The translations under genes were made by a program, and so were the position numbers. A model generated the notes under the pieces. The model was not told the origin of the DNA. It did no database searches and saw only the letters and a program-made list of their open reading frames with translations. From Streptomyces sp. NBC_00344 (GTDB lineage Bacteria > Actinomycetota > Actinomycetes > Streptomycetales > Streptomycetaceae), in the NCBI RefSeq assembly GCF_036088315.1, contig NZ_CP107996.1:3747001-3811000 (forward strand): a DNA stretch of 64,000 nt, given 5' to 3'. Within the stretch, counting starts at the first letter, position 1. The number at the start of each line of letters is the position of its first letter. This document shows positions 26,446-36,818 of this stretch, one piece after another.

Positions 26446-26608
26446 TCCGGCCGCGAGGCCGCACACGTGGGAGACAATGCCGTGCGGGCCGCCCCGCCGC
26501 TGGCAAGAGAATCCAGTCGGCACCCGCCCGGCTCGCGCAGCCGTCTGCTGCTGACCCTTGAAACGCCCCTGCCGGGCGAAGCGTTGAACTTCGCCCCCGG
26601 GCCCCTGC

Positions 26609-27076
26609 CTACGGCTGGAAGTACTCCGACATCAGGCCGCTCACCCATTCCGGCTGCGTGATGTTCACGGGACAGAACTCCGCCATGGCCGGCTTCAGGT
26701 CGATGACCGGGGTGCCCGAGACCGCGTCGAGGCCCACCACCGTCAATGCGCGGCCGTGGACGGATTCGATGGCGCAGCACGTCACCCCGATGCGGTTCGG
26801 TCTGCGGGGGCCGCGGCCGGCGAACACGCCAACGGACGGGAGGTCGGAGCGGCCGCGGTAAGGGCGGGGTTCGCGGTAGTCGTCGTGTTCCGGGAACTGG
26901 TCGAAGATGAAGAGGACCTCCACGTGGGAGAAGCCCTCCAGCCCCTGGAGGCATGCCTCGCCGAAGCGCTCGTCGATGGTGATCGTGCTGCGGACGGCAC
27001 CCCAGTTGTCCGTGTGCTGGACATCCGTCCGCTCGTTCCGGACCGTACCTATCGGTGTGATCTCGAAGCTCGGCAT
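26609..27076 (-). CDS. TrmO-like (TsaA/UPF0066) methyltransferase
   Basis: 155 residues. The TsaA-like beta-barrel pattern is complete: ITPIGTVRNERTD at the start, FSHVEVLFIFDQF, RGRSDLPSVGVFAGRGPRRPNRIG and GLDAVSGTPVIDLKP. In Escherichia coli TrmO, this fold uses SAM to N6-methylate t6A37 in tRNA-Thr; actinobacterial members are often annotated simply as SAM-dependent methyltransferases. It is convergent with the SDR gene. The tRNA role is known for the family, and its application here is inference. Confidence 0.85.
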   Translation of the reverse strand: MPSFEITPIGTVRNERTDVQHTDNWGAVRSTITIDERFGEACLQGLEGFSHVEVLFIFDQFPEHDDYREPRPYRGRSDLPSVGVFAGRGPRRPNRIGVTCCAIESVHGRALTVVGLDAVSGTPVIDLKPAMAEFCPVNITQPEWVSGLMSEYFQP

Positions 27077-27280
27077 GGCCAGAGGCTATCCCCGCCGCGC
27101 CCATACCAGCGGCGAGGCTCTGGACGCCGCCCTCCTACGGCCTTGTGGCGACCGGTATGCCGCCCGTCGACCGGTCCGGCCGAGAAGAAGTAACCCTCAT
27201 GACCTGGTGAGGGCCCCGTCCGCCGGTTTCCACCGGTGCACGGGACCCCTCCCGGCCGTACGGATCGCTGTACGGATCCC

Positions 27281-27427
27281 TCAGTGACAGCCGCCGCACT
27301 GACACGGCGCTCCCGACTGGCATCCGCATCCGCAGCCCGAGCCGCAGCCGCAGGCGGCGAGGACGCGCAGATGGTGCACCTGGACAGGGGCCTTCGGCTG
27401 GGGTTCGGTGACGGGGGAATCTGCCAT
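27281..27427 (-). CDS. 48-residue Cys-rich metallothionein-like peptide
   Basis: The C-terminal 23 residues hold eight cysteines, running from ACGCGSGCGCGC through PCQCGGCH, ending in a His. The first 25 residues are polar and Pro-rich. AGGAGGA sits 5 nt before the ATG at 27427, one of the best ribosome sites in the window, which decides the start. It lies downstream of phoU in the same direction with a 99-nt gap. From memory, a metallothionein-like gene called mtpA has been described next to phoU in Streptomyces coelicolor, and this matches in place and character. It probably binds Zn, Cu or Cd. Confidence 0.75.
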   Translation of the reverse strand: MADSPVTEPQPKAPVQVHHLRVLAACGCGSGCGCGCQSGAPCQCGGCH

Positions 27428-27526
27428 GGGTTCCTCCTGATCGGCATACGAGGGCGTGCTGCCTGCGCCCATCCCATACCCAGCCCGGCGGGGCGCATCA
27501 ACGGCGCACACGCGCAGACGCGCCGT

Positions 27527-28207
27527 TCACGCCCCCTCGACCGACGCCGGAGCCGCCTGGAGTTCGTCGGCGTGCTCGCCGGTGACCAGGTACACCACGC
27601 GCTTGGCCACCGAGACCGCGTGGTCGGCGAACCGCTCGTAGTAGCGGCCGAGCAGGGTCACGTCGACCGCCGTCTCGATGCCGTGCTTCCAGCGGTCGTC
27701 CATCAGATGCTGGAAGAGGGAGCGGTGCAGCAGGTCCATCGCGTCGTCGTCGTTCTCCAGCTGGAGCGCGAGGTCGACGTCCTTGGTGATGATGACCTCT
27801 GCCGCCTTCACCATCAGCCGCTGCGCCAGCTGCCCCATCTCCAGGATGGTCGCGTGCAGATCGTGCGGCACCGCCCGCTCGGGGTAACGGAGCCTGGTCA
27901 GTTTGGCGACATGCTGGGCCAGGTCCCCCGAGCGCTCAAGGTCGGCGCTCATCCGCAGTGAGGTGACCACGATCCGCAGATCGGTGGCGACCGGCTGCTG
28001 GCGGGCCAGCAGCGCGATGGCCCGCGCCTCCAGCTCGTGCTGGAGGTCGTCGACCCTCTGGTCGGCGGCGATCACGCTCTCGGCGAGTTTCAGATCGGAG
28101 TCGAGGATCGCGGTCGTGGCCCGGCCGATCGCCGATCCGACGAGCCGGGCCATCTCGACCAGGCCCTCGCCGATCGAGTCCAGTTCCTCGTGGTACGCGT
28201 CCCTCAT
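27527..28207 (-). CDS. phoU: Phosphate-signalling regulator PhoU
   Basis: 226 residues, two PhoU three-helix repeats: MARLVGSAIGRATTAIL, then DLRIVVTSLRMSADLERSGDLAQH and the second copy ending DVTLLGRYYERFADHAVSVAKRV, with the metal-binding E/D-x-x-x-D pattern. It links the Pst transporter to the PhoR sensor kinase and holds the Pho response off in high phosphate. The start MRDAYHEEL at 28207 follows AGAGGGA. It is divergent from phoR-phoP, with a PHO box between. Confidence 0.96.
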   Translation of the reverse strand: MRDAYHEELDSIGEGLVEMARLVGSAIGRATTAILDSDLKLAESVIAADQRVDDLQHELEARAIALLARQQPVATDLRIVVTSLRMSADLERSGDLAQHVAKLTRLRYPERAVPHDLHATILEMGQLAQRLMVKAAEVIITKDVDLALQLENDDDAMDLLHRSLFQHLMDDRWKHGIETAVDVTLLGRYYERFADHAVSVAKRVVYLVTGEHADELQAAPASVEGA

Positions 28208-28313
28208 CGATGTCCCTCTCTTCGTACAGCCGGCACAGCGGCGGCCGACACAGCCTGAGGTCTCTGACCCCCACGCTCCCACGGTGCGGCCGTCACGCGT
28301 CCGTTTCCGTCAT

Positions 28314-28346
28314 GCCAGGTGAACCGGTCCTATCCCCTCGGTGAAC
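28314..28346 (-). promoter_or_regulatory. PHO box (PhoP-binding direct repeats)
   Basis: Read on the minus strand, three consecutive 11-nt units occur: GTTCACCGAGG, GGATAGGACCG and GTTCACCTGGC. The two outer ones carry the GTTCACC signature, exactly 22 nt apart, which is the Streptomyces PhoP direct-repeat unit spacing; the middle unit is degenerate. The site lies in the phoU/phoR divergent gap and predicts phosphate-starvation autoregulation. Confidence 0.85.
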
Positions 28347-28419
28347 TCTGGGCGACGAACGTTCGAGCAGACACTCTTATGGCTGGGGAAGTGCCGGCCG
28401 GCCCGCATAACCTTGAGGC

Positions 28420-29712
28420 ATGGACGTGAACGCGGCGGTCGCCGCAGCAAGCGCGATCGCCGGGCTGTGCACCGGTGTGATCGCCATGCTGGCGTTCCGC
28501 TGGAGCGAACGCGACCAGGCTCGCCCCACCCGCACCTCACTGCACACCGATGATGTGCTGCCGCCCGGAGTCGACACCGTTCTCTCCGTGCTGAGCTCAT
28601 CGGCCGTGGTGCTCGACGAGAGCGACTCGGTGGTCAAGGCGAGCTCGGCCGCGTATGCGCTGGGCCTGGTCAGGGGCGGGAAACTGGCCGTCGAGCCCAT
28701 GCTGAACATGGCCCGCGACACCCGCAGGGACGGTGAGATCCGCCAGGTCGAGCTGGACCTTCCGCGCAGGGGCACCGGGCGCGGCGAGGCCCTGGCGGTC
28801 TCCGCCCGGGTCGCGCCGCTGGGATCCAGGCTGGTGCTGCTGCTCGTCGAGGACCTCACGGAGGCGCGCCGTATCGAGGCGGTGCGGCGCGACTTCGTCG
28901 CCAATGTCAGCCATGAGCTCAAGACCCCGGTCGGAGCCCTCTCACTGCTTTCCGAGGCGGTCATGGGGGCCAACGAGGACCCCGAGGCGGTGACCCGTTT
29001 CGCCGGCCGGATGCAGATCGAGGCCACCCGGCTCACCAATCTGGTCCAAGAGCTGATAGATCTCTCACGGGTCCAGAACGACGACCCGCTGGAGGACGCC
29101 GAGCCGGTCAGGGTGGACGTCCTGGCCGCCGAGGCCATCGACCGCTGCCGCCACCAGGCAGGAACCAAGCAGATCAGCATGACCGCGGGCGGCACCGCAG
29201 GCCTCTACGTATGGGGAAACCGGAGCCAGCTCGCCGCAGCGCTGGGCAATCTCGTCGAGAATGCCGTCAACTACTCACAGGACCGCACCCGGGTCGGTAT
29301 CGCCGCACGGCGGGTCGCCGCACCCGGCGGGGACCTCATCGAGATCGCCGTGACCGACCAGGGACTCGGGATCTCGGAGAAGGACCGCGAGCGGGTCTTC
29401 GAGCGCTTCTACCGTGTCGACCCGGCCCGCTCCCGGGCCACCGGCGGCACCGGACTCGGCCTCGCCATCGTCAAACACGTGGCCGCCTCGCACGGCGGGG
29501 AGGTCACGGTGTGGAGCTCGGAGGGACAGGGCTCCACTTTCACCCTGCGCCTGCCGGAAGCCGGTGCCGCGACCCACCGCGCCGGCCGCCCGGATCAAGA
29601 ACGCCCCGACCGCCAGGATCAAGAACCGGACGCCGTCGACCCCGACGACGACCAGCCGTACGAGACCTTCCTTACTCCTGATCCCATTCCTGCCCCGGAG
29701 GTCCTTCCGTGA
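28420..29712 (+). CDS. phoR: Phosphate-sensing histidine kinase PhoR (SenX3-like)
   Basis: 430 residues. One N-terminal membrane segment (about 5-26) is followed by a PAS-like region (60-145), then the dimerisation helix with the phosphoaccepting His165 in NVSHELKTPVGAL. The ATPase domain has NLVENAVNYS (N box), DQGLGIS (G1), FERFYR (F box) and GTGLGLAIVKH (G2). The Pro/Asp-rich tail is non-conserved. Its stop overlaps the phoP start by 4 nt (GTGA), so the two are translationally coupled. It phosphorylates PhoP in low phosphate. Confidence 0.95.
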   Translation: MDVNAAVAAASAIAGLCTGVIAMLAFRWSERDQARPTRTSLHTDDVLPPGVDTVLSVLSSSAVVLDESDSVVKASSAAYALGLVRGGKLAVEPMLNMARDTRRDGEIRQVELDLPRRGTGRGEALAVSARVAPLGSRLVLLLVEDLTEARRIEAVRRDFVANVSHELKTPVGALSLLSEAVMGANEDPEAVTRFAGRMQIEATRLTNLVQELIDLSRVQNDDPLEDAEPVRVDVLAAEAIDRCRHQAGTKQISMTAGGTAGLYVWGNRSQLAAALGNLVENAVNYSQDRTRVGIAARRVAAPGGDLIEIAVTDQGLGISEKDRERVFERFYRVDPARSRATGGTGLGLAIVKHVAASHGGEVTVWSSEGQGSTFTLRLPEAGAATHRAGRPDQERPDRQDQEPDAVDPDDDQPYETFLTPDPIPAPEVLP

Positions 29713-30389
29713 CCCGAGTGCTCGTCGTCGAGGATGAGGAATCCTTCAGCGACGCCCTGTCCTACATGCTCCGCAAGGAAGGCTTCGAGGTCGCGATCGC
29801 GGCCACGGGCCCCGATGGGCTCGACGAGTTCGAGCGCAACGGCGCCGATCTCGTGCTGCTCGACCTGATGCTGCCCGGGCTGCCCGGCACCGAGGTCTGC
29901 CGCCAGCTGCGTGGGCGCTCCAATGTCCCGGTGATCATGGTGACCGCCAAGGACAGCGAGATCGACAAGGTGGTCGGCCTGGAAATAGGAGCCGACGACT
30001 ACGTGACCAAGCCCTTCTCCTCACGCGAACTCGTCGCCCGTATCCGCGCCGTGCTGCGGCGCAGGGGTGAGCCGGAGGAGGTCTCACCGGCCGCCCTCGA
30101 GGCCGGCCCGGTCCGGATGGACGTGGACCGTCATGTGGTCACGGTCTCCGGCGCCAAGGTCGATCTGCCGCTCAAGGAGTTCGACCTGCTGGAGATGCTG
30201 CTGCGCAACGCGGGCCGGGTGCTGACCCGGATGCAGCTGATCGACCGGGTCTGGGGCGCGGACTACGTCGGTGACACCAAGACCCTCGACGTCCACGTGA
30301 AGCGGCTGCGCGCCAAGGTGGAGCCGGACCCGGGGGCGCCCCGGTACCTGGTCACGGTGCGCGGTCTGGGCTACAAGTTCGAGCCGTAG
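29709..30389 (+). CDS. phoP: Phosphate response regulator PhoP (OmpR family)
   Basis: 226 residues. The receiver domain (1-115) has the acidic pair ED in VVEDEES, the phosphoacceptor Asp52 in LLDLMLPG, Thr in MVTAKDS and Lys in DDYVTKPFSSREL. The C-terminal winged helix has LPLKEFDLLEMLLRNAG, RVWGADYVGDTKTLDVHVKRLR and VTVRGLGYKFEP. It binds PHO boxes and controls phosphate uptake and often antibiotic production. A strong hairpin follows. Confidence 0.97.
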   Translation: MTRVLVVEDEESFSDALSYMLRKEGFEVAIAATGPDGLDEFERNGADLVLLDLMLPGLPGTEVCRQLRGRSNVPVIMVTAKDSEIDKVVGLEIGADDYVTKPFSSRELVARIRAVLRRRGEPEEVSPAALEAGPVRMDVDRHVVTVSGAKVDLPLKEFDLLEMLLRNAGRVLTRMQLIDRVWGADYVGDTKTLDVHVKRLRAKVEPDPGAPRYLVTVRGLGYKFEP

Positions 30390-30405
30390 ACAGGCTGTGC
30401 ATACG

Positions 30406-30441
30406 GAGGTGCCCCCGCCGGATGTCCGGCGGGGGCACCTC
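30406..30441. terminator. Terminator between phoP and the lipoprotein gene
   Basis: A perfect 17-bp stem, GAGGTGCCCCCGCCGGA with its complement, has a 2-nt apparent loop (in practice a 4-6 nt loop after fraying). It lies between convergent genes and serves both directions. Confidence 0.85.
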
Positions 30442-30467
30442 GCTGTACGGGTGTCAGCTGCTCCGGC

Positions 30468-31163
30468 CTAGGCGCTCGGCGAGCCGGACGGGGACGGCGA
30501 ACCGGAAGGGGTCGCCGCGCCGGAAGGGGTGGCGGTGCCCGAAGGGGTGGCGGTGCCGGACGGCGTGGCCGAACCCGGCTGCGACCGGCTCACCGAAGGC
30601 CTGGGCTTGGGCGTCGCGGGCAGGGCGCTCGGGCCGTAGCCGCTGAAGTAGCTGGTCGCCGGGACGACGTAGGCGAGCAGCGCGACCTGGCCGGTGTCGC
30701 TGAAGTTGAAGACCAGCCGCTGGGCGTTGCCGTCCGTCGCCGCAGCGCGGCCCTGGGCGATCACCGCTGAGGGGTGGTTCCTGCCCCCGATGAGGATCGA
30801 TCCGTGTGCGGGGACCACGAGCGGTCCGGCGCCCTTGGCGGGGGAGAGCTTCACCGGCGAGCCGGAGCCCGTCACGTGGACGCTGTCCAGCGTCTGGCTC
30901 TTCGAGCCGTTGTTGAAGACCGTGGCGGTGATGACGGCCGGGCCAGGAGCGCCGCTCTTCGGCTGGGTGATCACCGTTGCGTTCTGGACCTTGATGTCAC
31001 CCACGGTCGCGGCGGCGTTGTCCGGCTTGACCTCGAGCGACTGGGCGTTGTTGCCGGCGCCACAGGCGGACAGGGCGGCGACCGAGACCACGATGGCAGA
31101 AGCGGCGATGGCGCCACGCCGAAGGCGGGGGGCACCCCCGGACGGCGTTTGGGGGAGGCTCAC
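30468..31163 (-). CDS. Secreted lipoprotein with Ser/Pro/Thr-rich repeat tail
   Basis: 231 residues. The signal peptide ends in a lipobox, SVAALSAC, whose Cys should be lipidated and anchor the protein outside the membrane. A beta-sandwich-like region follows (about residues 45-175; TVGDIKVQNATVITQPKSG and AVITATVFNNGSKSQTLDSV), recalling DUF461/copper-chaperone-like actinobacterial lipoproteins. The last 40 residues are repeats of ATPSG. GTG at 31163 is preferred: CTAGGAG lies about 12 nt upstream and the lipobox falls at the right distance. It is convergent with phoP. Confidence 0.75.
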   Translation of the reverse strand: MSLPQTPSGGAPRLRRGAIAASAIVVSVAALSACGAGNNAQSLEVKPDNAAATVGDIKVQNATVITQPKSGAPGPAVITATVFNNGSKSQTLDSVHVTGSGSPVKLSPAKGAGPLVVPAHGSILIGGRNHPSAVIAQGRAAATDGNAQRLVFNFSDTGQVALLAYVVPATSYFSGYGPSALPATPKPRPSVSRSQPGSATPSGTATPSGTATPSGAATPSGSPSPSGSPSA

Positions 31164-31723
31164 GGCTGCGGCAACTCCTAGGACGTTACGGACAGGAGGG
31201 CTGGAACAGGGCCGCGTGCAGCTGCCCCGAGGGTGTGTCAGCGCGCTCAGGTTACCGAGCCGTCCCGATGGCCCCGCACCCGACCCGCCCCATGCGGGGG
31301 TTCCGGTCCTGCCTGCCGGCCGGCCCGGTGCTTCATGAACCGTTCGCATATCACCGGTGATCAATTCTCCGGGCCGCCACGCATTCCTTACGGAAAACAC
31401 TCTTCCGGCGCACAGTGATCAATTCCGGATTGCGTCCGTATGAGTGATCGAAGATCGAACGGCGGTGGCGAAGTTCACCGTTTCGAATGCGGCAAATCGG
31501 GACGTTCAACCCCTCGGGGAGGGGTCGGGATCGTTGTAACGTACGCGTTTCTTCCCGCCCGTAGAGCTGCTCCCACCTGCGAATACCGCGTTCCGGAAGC
31601 CTTCCGCAGCACGTTCGTGTTGCTGTTGTCAAGCCCCGAGATATGCCCTGACCTGCGAAAACACCATTCAGTAGAAGCTGTATCCGTGTTACCCTGGATA
31701 GCCACGGAAGGGGTACCTGTCAC
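31164..31723. other. Intergenic region upstream of carD and the lipoprotein gene
   Basis: A 560-nt divergent gap with noticeably lower GC in 31330-31720, as expected for promoters. It contains a small perfect hairpin ACCCCTC/GAGGGGT (31509-31525) and a direct repeat GATCGAA GATCGAA (31446-31459). I cannot place promoter boxes with confidence and see no coding sequence. Confidence 0.6.
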
Positions 31724-32206
31724 ATGACGTTCAAGGTTGGCGACACCGTGGTCTATCCCCATCACGGGGCCGCGCTGATCGAGGCTATCGAAACTCGCCA
31801 GATCAAAGGCGTGGACAAGACCTACTTGGTGCTCAAGGTCGCCCAGGGCGACCTGACTGTTCGTGTGCCGGCGGACAATGCGGAGTTCGTAGGCGTACGC
31901 GACGTGGTTGGTCAGGAAGGGCTGGACCGGGTCTTCGAGGTGCTTCGTGCACCGTATGCAGAAGAACCCACCAACTGGTCCCGCCGCTACAAGGCAAATC
32001 TCGAGAAGCTCGCATCCGGCGATGTCATCAAGGTCGCCGAGGTGGTTCGCGACCTGTGGCGCCGTGAGCGTGAGCGTGGACTGTCCGCAGGTGAGAAGCG
32101 CATGCTCGCCAAGGCCCGCCAGATCCTGGTGAGCGAGCTCGCTCTTGCGGAGAACACCAACGAGGACAAGGCCGAGGCTCTGCTCGACGAGGTCCTCGCG
32201 TCCTGA
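31724..32206 (+). CDS. carD: CarD-family RNA polymerase-binding regulator
   Basis: 160 residues. The N-terminal RNA-polymerase-interacting domain ([20 protein letters not shown], then [19 protein letters not shown]) is followed by the DNA-binding helical domain with the Trp-containing segment [17 protein letters not shown] and [17 protein letters not shown]. CarD stabilises open promoter complexes, notably at rRNA promoters, and is essential in mycobacteria. The ATG has GGAAGGGG upstream. It leads the order carD-ispD-ispF-cysS-rlmB. Confidence 0.95.
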   Translation: MTFKVGDTVVYPHHGAALIEAIETRQIKGVDKTYLVLKVAQGDLTVRVPADNAEFVGVRDVVGQEGLDRVFEVLRAPYAEEPTNWSRRYKANLEKLASGDVIKVAEVVRDLWRRERERGLSAGEKRMLAKARQILVSELALAENTNEDKAEALLDEVLAS

Positions 32207-32493
32207 CGTATTGATGCCGTGGTGCCCGATGACCACATGGATCACTTCCATGTGCCGCCGGGCGCTGCGGCATGTTGCGCTCCTGAATTCCCCGGTCTTC
32301 CGGAGGTAATTCTCCCGGAGCGGTACTTGGTGTGCCGGGCCCGGGATGCTGACTCGACCAGTCGTCACGGAAGGGGCCGGTCAAGGCGTCGCGCCCGGCA
32401 CTCCCCCAACCTGCGGTCGGGGGCACCCCCAGGCCATACCCACGTCGGCTGAGGACACAAACCCTGAACGCGCAACCGATCTCAGATACCCCC

Positions 32494-33225
32494 GTGCAGC
32501 GGGACACCAGCACCACCGCAGCGGTGATTCCCGCCGCCGGACGCGGCGTACGGCTGGGCCCCGGAGCACCCAAGGCGCTCCGCACCCTGAACGGGACGCC
32601 CATGCTGATCCACGCCGTACGCGCCATGGCTGCCTCCCGGTCCGTGTCGCTGGTGGTCGTGGTGGCTCCGCCGGACGGAGCTGCCGAGGTCGCGTCGCTC
32701 GTCGACGAGTTCCAGCTGCCCACCGGTACCGAGGTCCTCGTCGTCCCCGGCGGTGAGACGCGCCAGCAGTCCGTGGCACTGGGCATCGCGGTGCTCCCCG
32801 CGAGCGTCACCACCGTGCTGGTGCATGACGCCGCACGGCCGCTGGTCCCGGTGGAGACAGTGGACGCGGTGATCGAGACGGTACGCAACGGAGCTGCCGC
32901 CGTCGTCCCCGCGGTACCGCTCGCCGACACCGTCAAGCAGGTCGATCCCAGGCCGGACGGCGGACCCGAACCGGTCGTCGCCACCCCGGAACGCGCCAGG
33001 CTGCGCGCCGTGCAGACCCCGCAGGGCTTCGACCGGGAACTGCTCGCCCGGGCGCACGCCACGGTGACCGGCGATGTCACCGACGACGCGAGCATGGTCG
33101 AACAGCTCGGAGTGCAGGTAGTCGTGGTCCCCGGACACGAAGAGGCGTTCAAGGTGACCAGGCCGCTCGACCTGGTACTGGCCGAGGCAGTTCTCGCCCG
33201 CAGGAGGGCCAACCATGGCTTCTGA
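32494..33225 (+). CDS. ispD: 2-C-methyl-D-erythritol 4-phosphate cytidylyltransferase IspD
   Basis: 243 residues. It couples MEP to CTP in the non-mevalonate isoprenoid pathway. The nucleotide loop is [14 protein letters not shown], with the Lys in GAPKALRTL; further motifs are [23 protein letters not shown] and [14 protein letters not shown] at 32494 is the annotated start here, although no clear ribosome site precedes it and the true start may lie slightly upstream. It overlaps ispF by 11 nt. Confidence 0.95.
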   Translation: MQRDTSTTAAVIPAAGRGVRLGPGAPKALRTLNGTPMLIHAVRAMAASRSVSLVVVVAPPDGAAEVASLVDEFQLPTGTEVLVVPGGETRQQSVALGIAVLPASVTTVLVHDAARPLVPVETVDAVIETVRNGAAAVVPAVPLADTVKQVDPRPDGGPEPVVATPERARLRAVQTPQGFDRELLARAHATVTGDVTDDASMVEQLGVQVVVVPGHEEAFKVTRPLDLVLAEAVLARRRANHGF

Positions 33226-33736
33226 GCCGCAGACCCCGGCGGCCGTACGGACCCCGCCGCTTCCCCAGGTCGGGATCGGCACCGACATCCACGCCTTCGA
33301 GGAAGGCCGGGAGCTGTGGTGTGCCGGGCTGCGCTGGGAGGGGGAGGGCCCTGGACTCGCCGGGCACTCCGACGCGGACGTGGTCGCCCACGCCGCCTGC
33401 AACGCGCTGTTCTCGGCAGCCGGACTGGGCGACCTCGGAGCCCACTTCGGCACCGGCCGCCCCGAGTGGTCCGGAGCCTCCGGGCTGACCCTGCTCACCG
33501 AGGCGGCCCGGATCGTCCGCTCCGAGGGCTTCGTCATCGGCAACGTCGCCGTCCAGGTGATCGGGCAGCGGCCGAAGATCGGCAGGCGCAGGGAAGAGGC
33601 ACAGCAGGTCCTCTCCGCGGCTGCGGGCGCCCCGGTGTCGGTCTCCGCGGCCACCACCGACGGGCTCGGCTTCACCGGCAGGGGCGAAGGACTCGCGGCG
33701 ATGGCAACTGCGCTGGTCGTGCGGGCGGAGCAGTGA
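33215..33736 (+). CDS. ispF: 2-C-methyl-D-erythritol 2,4-cyclodiphosphate synthase IspF
   Basis: 173 residues, a trimeric Zn enzyme of the MEP pathway that makes the cyclic diphosphate. Metal ligands are visible in [13 protein letters not shown] (D-x-H) and the later His of [15 protein letters not shown]; also [23 protein letters not shown] and [15 protein letters not shown] (here [16 protein letters not shown]). It is translationally coupled to ispD by an 11-nt overlap, so two enzymes of one pathway are made together. The N-terminal 15 residues are a non-conserved extension. Confidence 0.96.
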   Translation: MASEPQTPAAVRTPPLPQVGIGTDIHAFEEGRELWCAGLRWEGEGPGLAGHSDADVVAHAACNALFSAAGLGDLGAHFGTGRPEWSGASGLTLLTEAARIVRSEGFVIGNVAVQVIGQRPKIGRRREEAQQVLSAAAGAPVSVSAATTDGLGFTGRGEGLAAMATALVVRAEQ

Positions 33737-33792
33737 ATAACGGGTAGGGATGGAGAGCAACCGCCACACCCCACTACCCCGGAGGACAACCC

Positions 33793-34197
33793 GTGTCTGC
33801 GGCGCTCAGCGACAAAGTCAAAGAACTGCTCGACGGTCCCGTCTTCGTCAACATCGCCACCATCCAGCCCGACGGCAGCCCGCAGGTCTCACCGGTCTGG
33901 GTGAAACACGACGGCGACGACGTGCTGATCTCGACGACCCGGGGCCGTCGCAAGGAGAGGAACCTGAGCCGCGACCCCCGGGTCACCGTGCTGCTGCAGC
34001 CTTTCGAACAGCCCTACGCCTACGCCGAGATCCGCGGCACCGCCACGCTCACCACCGAAGGCGGCCAGGAGCTCATCGACGAGCTGTCGCTGAAGTACAC
34101 CGGCAAGCACTACGCGGAGTTCAACCCGGATTCCGGCCAGGACGCCGAGCGAGTGGTCGTCCGTATCACTCCGCGCAAGGTCGTCGGCCGCCTCTGA
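33793..34197 (+). CDS. PPOX-class F420-dependent oxidoreductase-like flavin protein
   Basis: 134 residues with the split-barrel flavin/F420-binding fold: VFVNIATIQPDGSPQVSPVWV, then DVLISTTRGRRKERNL, RDPRVTVLL and YAEIRGTATLT. Such actinobacterial proteins use deazaflavin F420 to reduce diverse substrates. GTG at 33793 follows CGGAGG. It lies between ispF and cysS and ends at a strong terminator. Substrate unknown. Confidence 0.88.
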   Translation: MSAALSDKVKELLDGPVFVNIATIQPDGSPQVSPVWVKHDGDDVLISTTRGRRKERNLSRDPRVTVLLQPFEQPYAYAEIRGTATLTTEGGQELIDELSLKYTGKHYAEFNPDSGQDAERVVVRITPRKVVGRL

Positions 34198-34207
34198 AGC
34201 CGGTCCT

Positions 34208-34243
34208 GGCCCCGCCCGGGCCCCTCGGCGCCCGGGCGGGGCC
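34208..34243 (+). terminator. GC-rich hairpin before cysS
   Basis: A 14-bp perfect stem (GGCCCCGCCCGGGC and its complement) with an 8-nt loop begins 10 nt after the oxidoreductase stop. It separates that gene from cysS. Confidence 0.8.
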
Positions 34244-34275
34244 CGGCGAGGGCACTGTTGCGTCACACTTGGAGG

Positions 34276-34323
34276 CCCCGTGGCCGAAAGGGTCACGGGG
34301 CACTGGTATGGGACCACTACCCT
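34276..34323 (+). promoter_or_regulatory. cysS promoter region: hairpin and -10-like box next to the start
   Basis: The small hairpin CCCCGTG/CACGGGG (34276-34300) is followed by TACCCT (34318-34323), a good -10 match only 6 nt before the cysS GTG. No ribosome site exists, so cysS mRNA is probably leaderless. The role of the hairpin, which overlaps the -35 region, is unknown. Confidence 0.45.
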
Positions 34324-34329
34324 GGTGTC

Positions 34330-35730
<1,401 letters not shown>

Positions 35731-35810
35731 GCGTCGGGCCGCTTTTGGCGGCACACTTTTCCATACGAACGTACTTCGAATGTACTGAGCAGCAACGAAA
35801 CAGGTAGGTC

Positions 35811-36767
35811 ATGGCCGGGAACAGCCAGCGCAGGAACCGCCGCACGTCCAACAAGAAGGGCGCGCAGGTCGGCAGCGGGGGCCAGCGACGCCGCGGCCTC
35901 GAAGGAAAGGGCCCCACGCCGCCCGCTTCCGAACGCAAGGGACACAAGAAGAACCGGATCGCCGGGGCCCAGGCCAGGCAGGCCGCGGCCCGCCGCCCGG
36001 CGCCCCGCCGCGGCGGGGCCAAGGGCACGTCCGAGATGGTCGTCGGCCGCAATCCGGTCTACGAGGCGCTGCGCGACGGCGTCCCCGCGGTCACCCTGTA
36101 CGTCCAGCAGTACATCGACAACGACGAGCGGGTGCGTGAAGCGCTCCAGCTGGCCGGGCAGCGCGGCAACATCAACCTGATGGAGGCCCCGCGCCCGGAG
36201 CTCGACCGGATGACGAACGGCCTGAACCACCAGGGCCTCGTCCTCCAGGTCCCGCCGTACGAGTACGCGCACCCCGAGGACCTCACCTCCGCCGCGTACG
36301 ACGCCAACGAGGAACCGCTGATCGTCGCGCTCGACGGTGTGACCGACCCGCGCAACCTGGGGGCCATCGTCCGTTCGGTCTCCGCTTTCGGCGGCCACGG
36401 TGTGGTCGTGCCGGAACGCCGCGCGGCCGGGATGACGGCCGGTGCCTGGAAGTCGTCCGCGGGCACCGCCGCCCGTACCCCCGTCTCCCGGGTCACCAAC
36501 CTCACCCGGGCGCTGGAGAGCTACCAGAAGGCCGGGATCACGGTCGTCGGCCTGGCTGCGGACGGCGAACACGAGGTCCAGGACCTGGAGGCGCTGGGCG
36601 GCCCCGTCGTCATCGTGATCGGCAGCGAGGGCAAGGGCCTGGGCCGCCTGGTCGGCGAGACCTGTGACTACCGGGTGCGGATTCCGATGCCGGGCGGCGC
36701 CGAATCCCTCAACGCCGGTGTCGCCGCGGGCATCGTGCTGTACGAGGCGGCCCGCCGGCGCGCCTGA
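35811..36767 (+). CDS. rlmB: 23S rRNA (guanosine-2251-2'-O)-methyltransferase RlmB (TrmH/SpoU family)
   Basis: 318 residues. A basic, disordered N-terminal extension (about 1-70, rich in R and K), common in Actinobacteria, is followed by the substrate-binding domain (MVVGRNPVYEALRDG) and the SPOUT knot with ALDGVTDPRNLGAIVRS, VIVIGSEGKGLGRLV and RIPMPGGAESLNAGVAAGI. It methylates the peptidyl-transferase loop of 23S rRNA. AGGTAGG precedes the ATG. A T-tailed terminator follows. TrmH-type tRNA activity cannot be excluded. Confidence 0.92.
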   Translation: MAGNSQRRNRRTSNKKGAQVGSGGQRRRGLEGKGPTPPASERKGHKKNRIAGAQARQAAARRPAPRRGGAKGTSEMVVGRNPVYEALRDGVPAVTLYVQQYIDNDERVREALQLAGQRGNINLMEAPRPELDRMTNGLNHQGLVLQVPPYEYAHPEDLTSAAYDANEEPLIVALDGVTDPRNLGAIVRSVSAFGGHGVVVPERRAAGMTAGAWKSSAGTAARTPVSRVTNLTRALESYQKAGITVVGLAADGEHEVQDLEALGGPVVIVIGSEGKGLGRLVGETCDYRVRIPMPGGAESLNAGVAAGIVLYEAARRRA

Positions 36768-36777
36768 TCCGCGTCCT

Positions 36778-36818
36778 GTCCGGAGGGCCTGTTCGCTCGG
36801 GCCCTCCGGACTTTTTTT
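36778..36818 (+). terminator. Rho-independent terminator after rlmB
   Basis: The 12-bp stem GTCCGGAGGGCC/GGCCCTCCGGAC with a 10-nt loop is followed directly by seven T residues, an unusually classical terminator for this genome. Confidence 0.92.

Noticed and set aside
30468..30600. Tandem DNA repeats as a mobile or regulatory repeat
   Set aside because: They encode the ATPSG repeats of the lipoprotein tail, a simple coding repeat.
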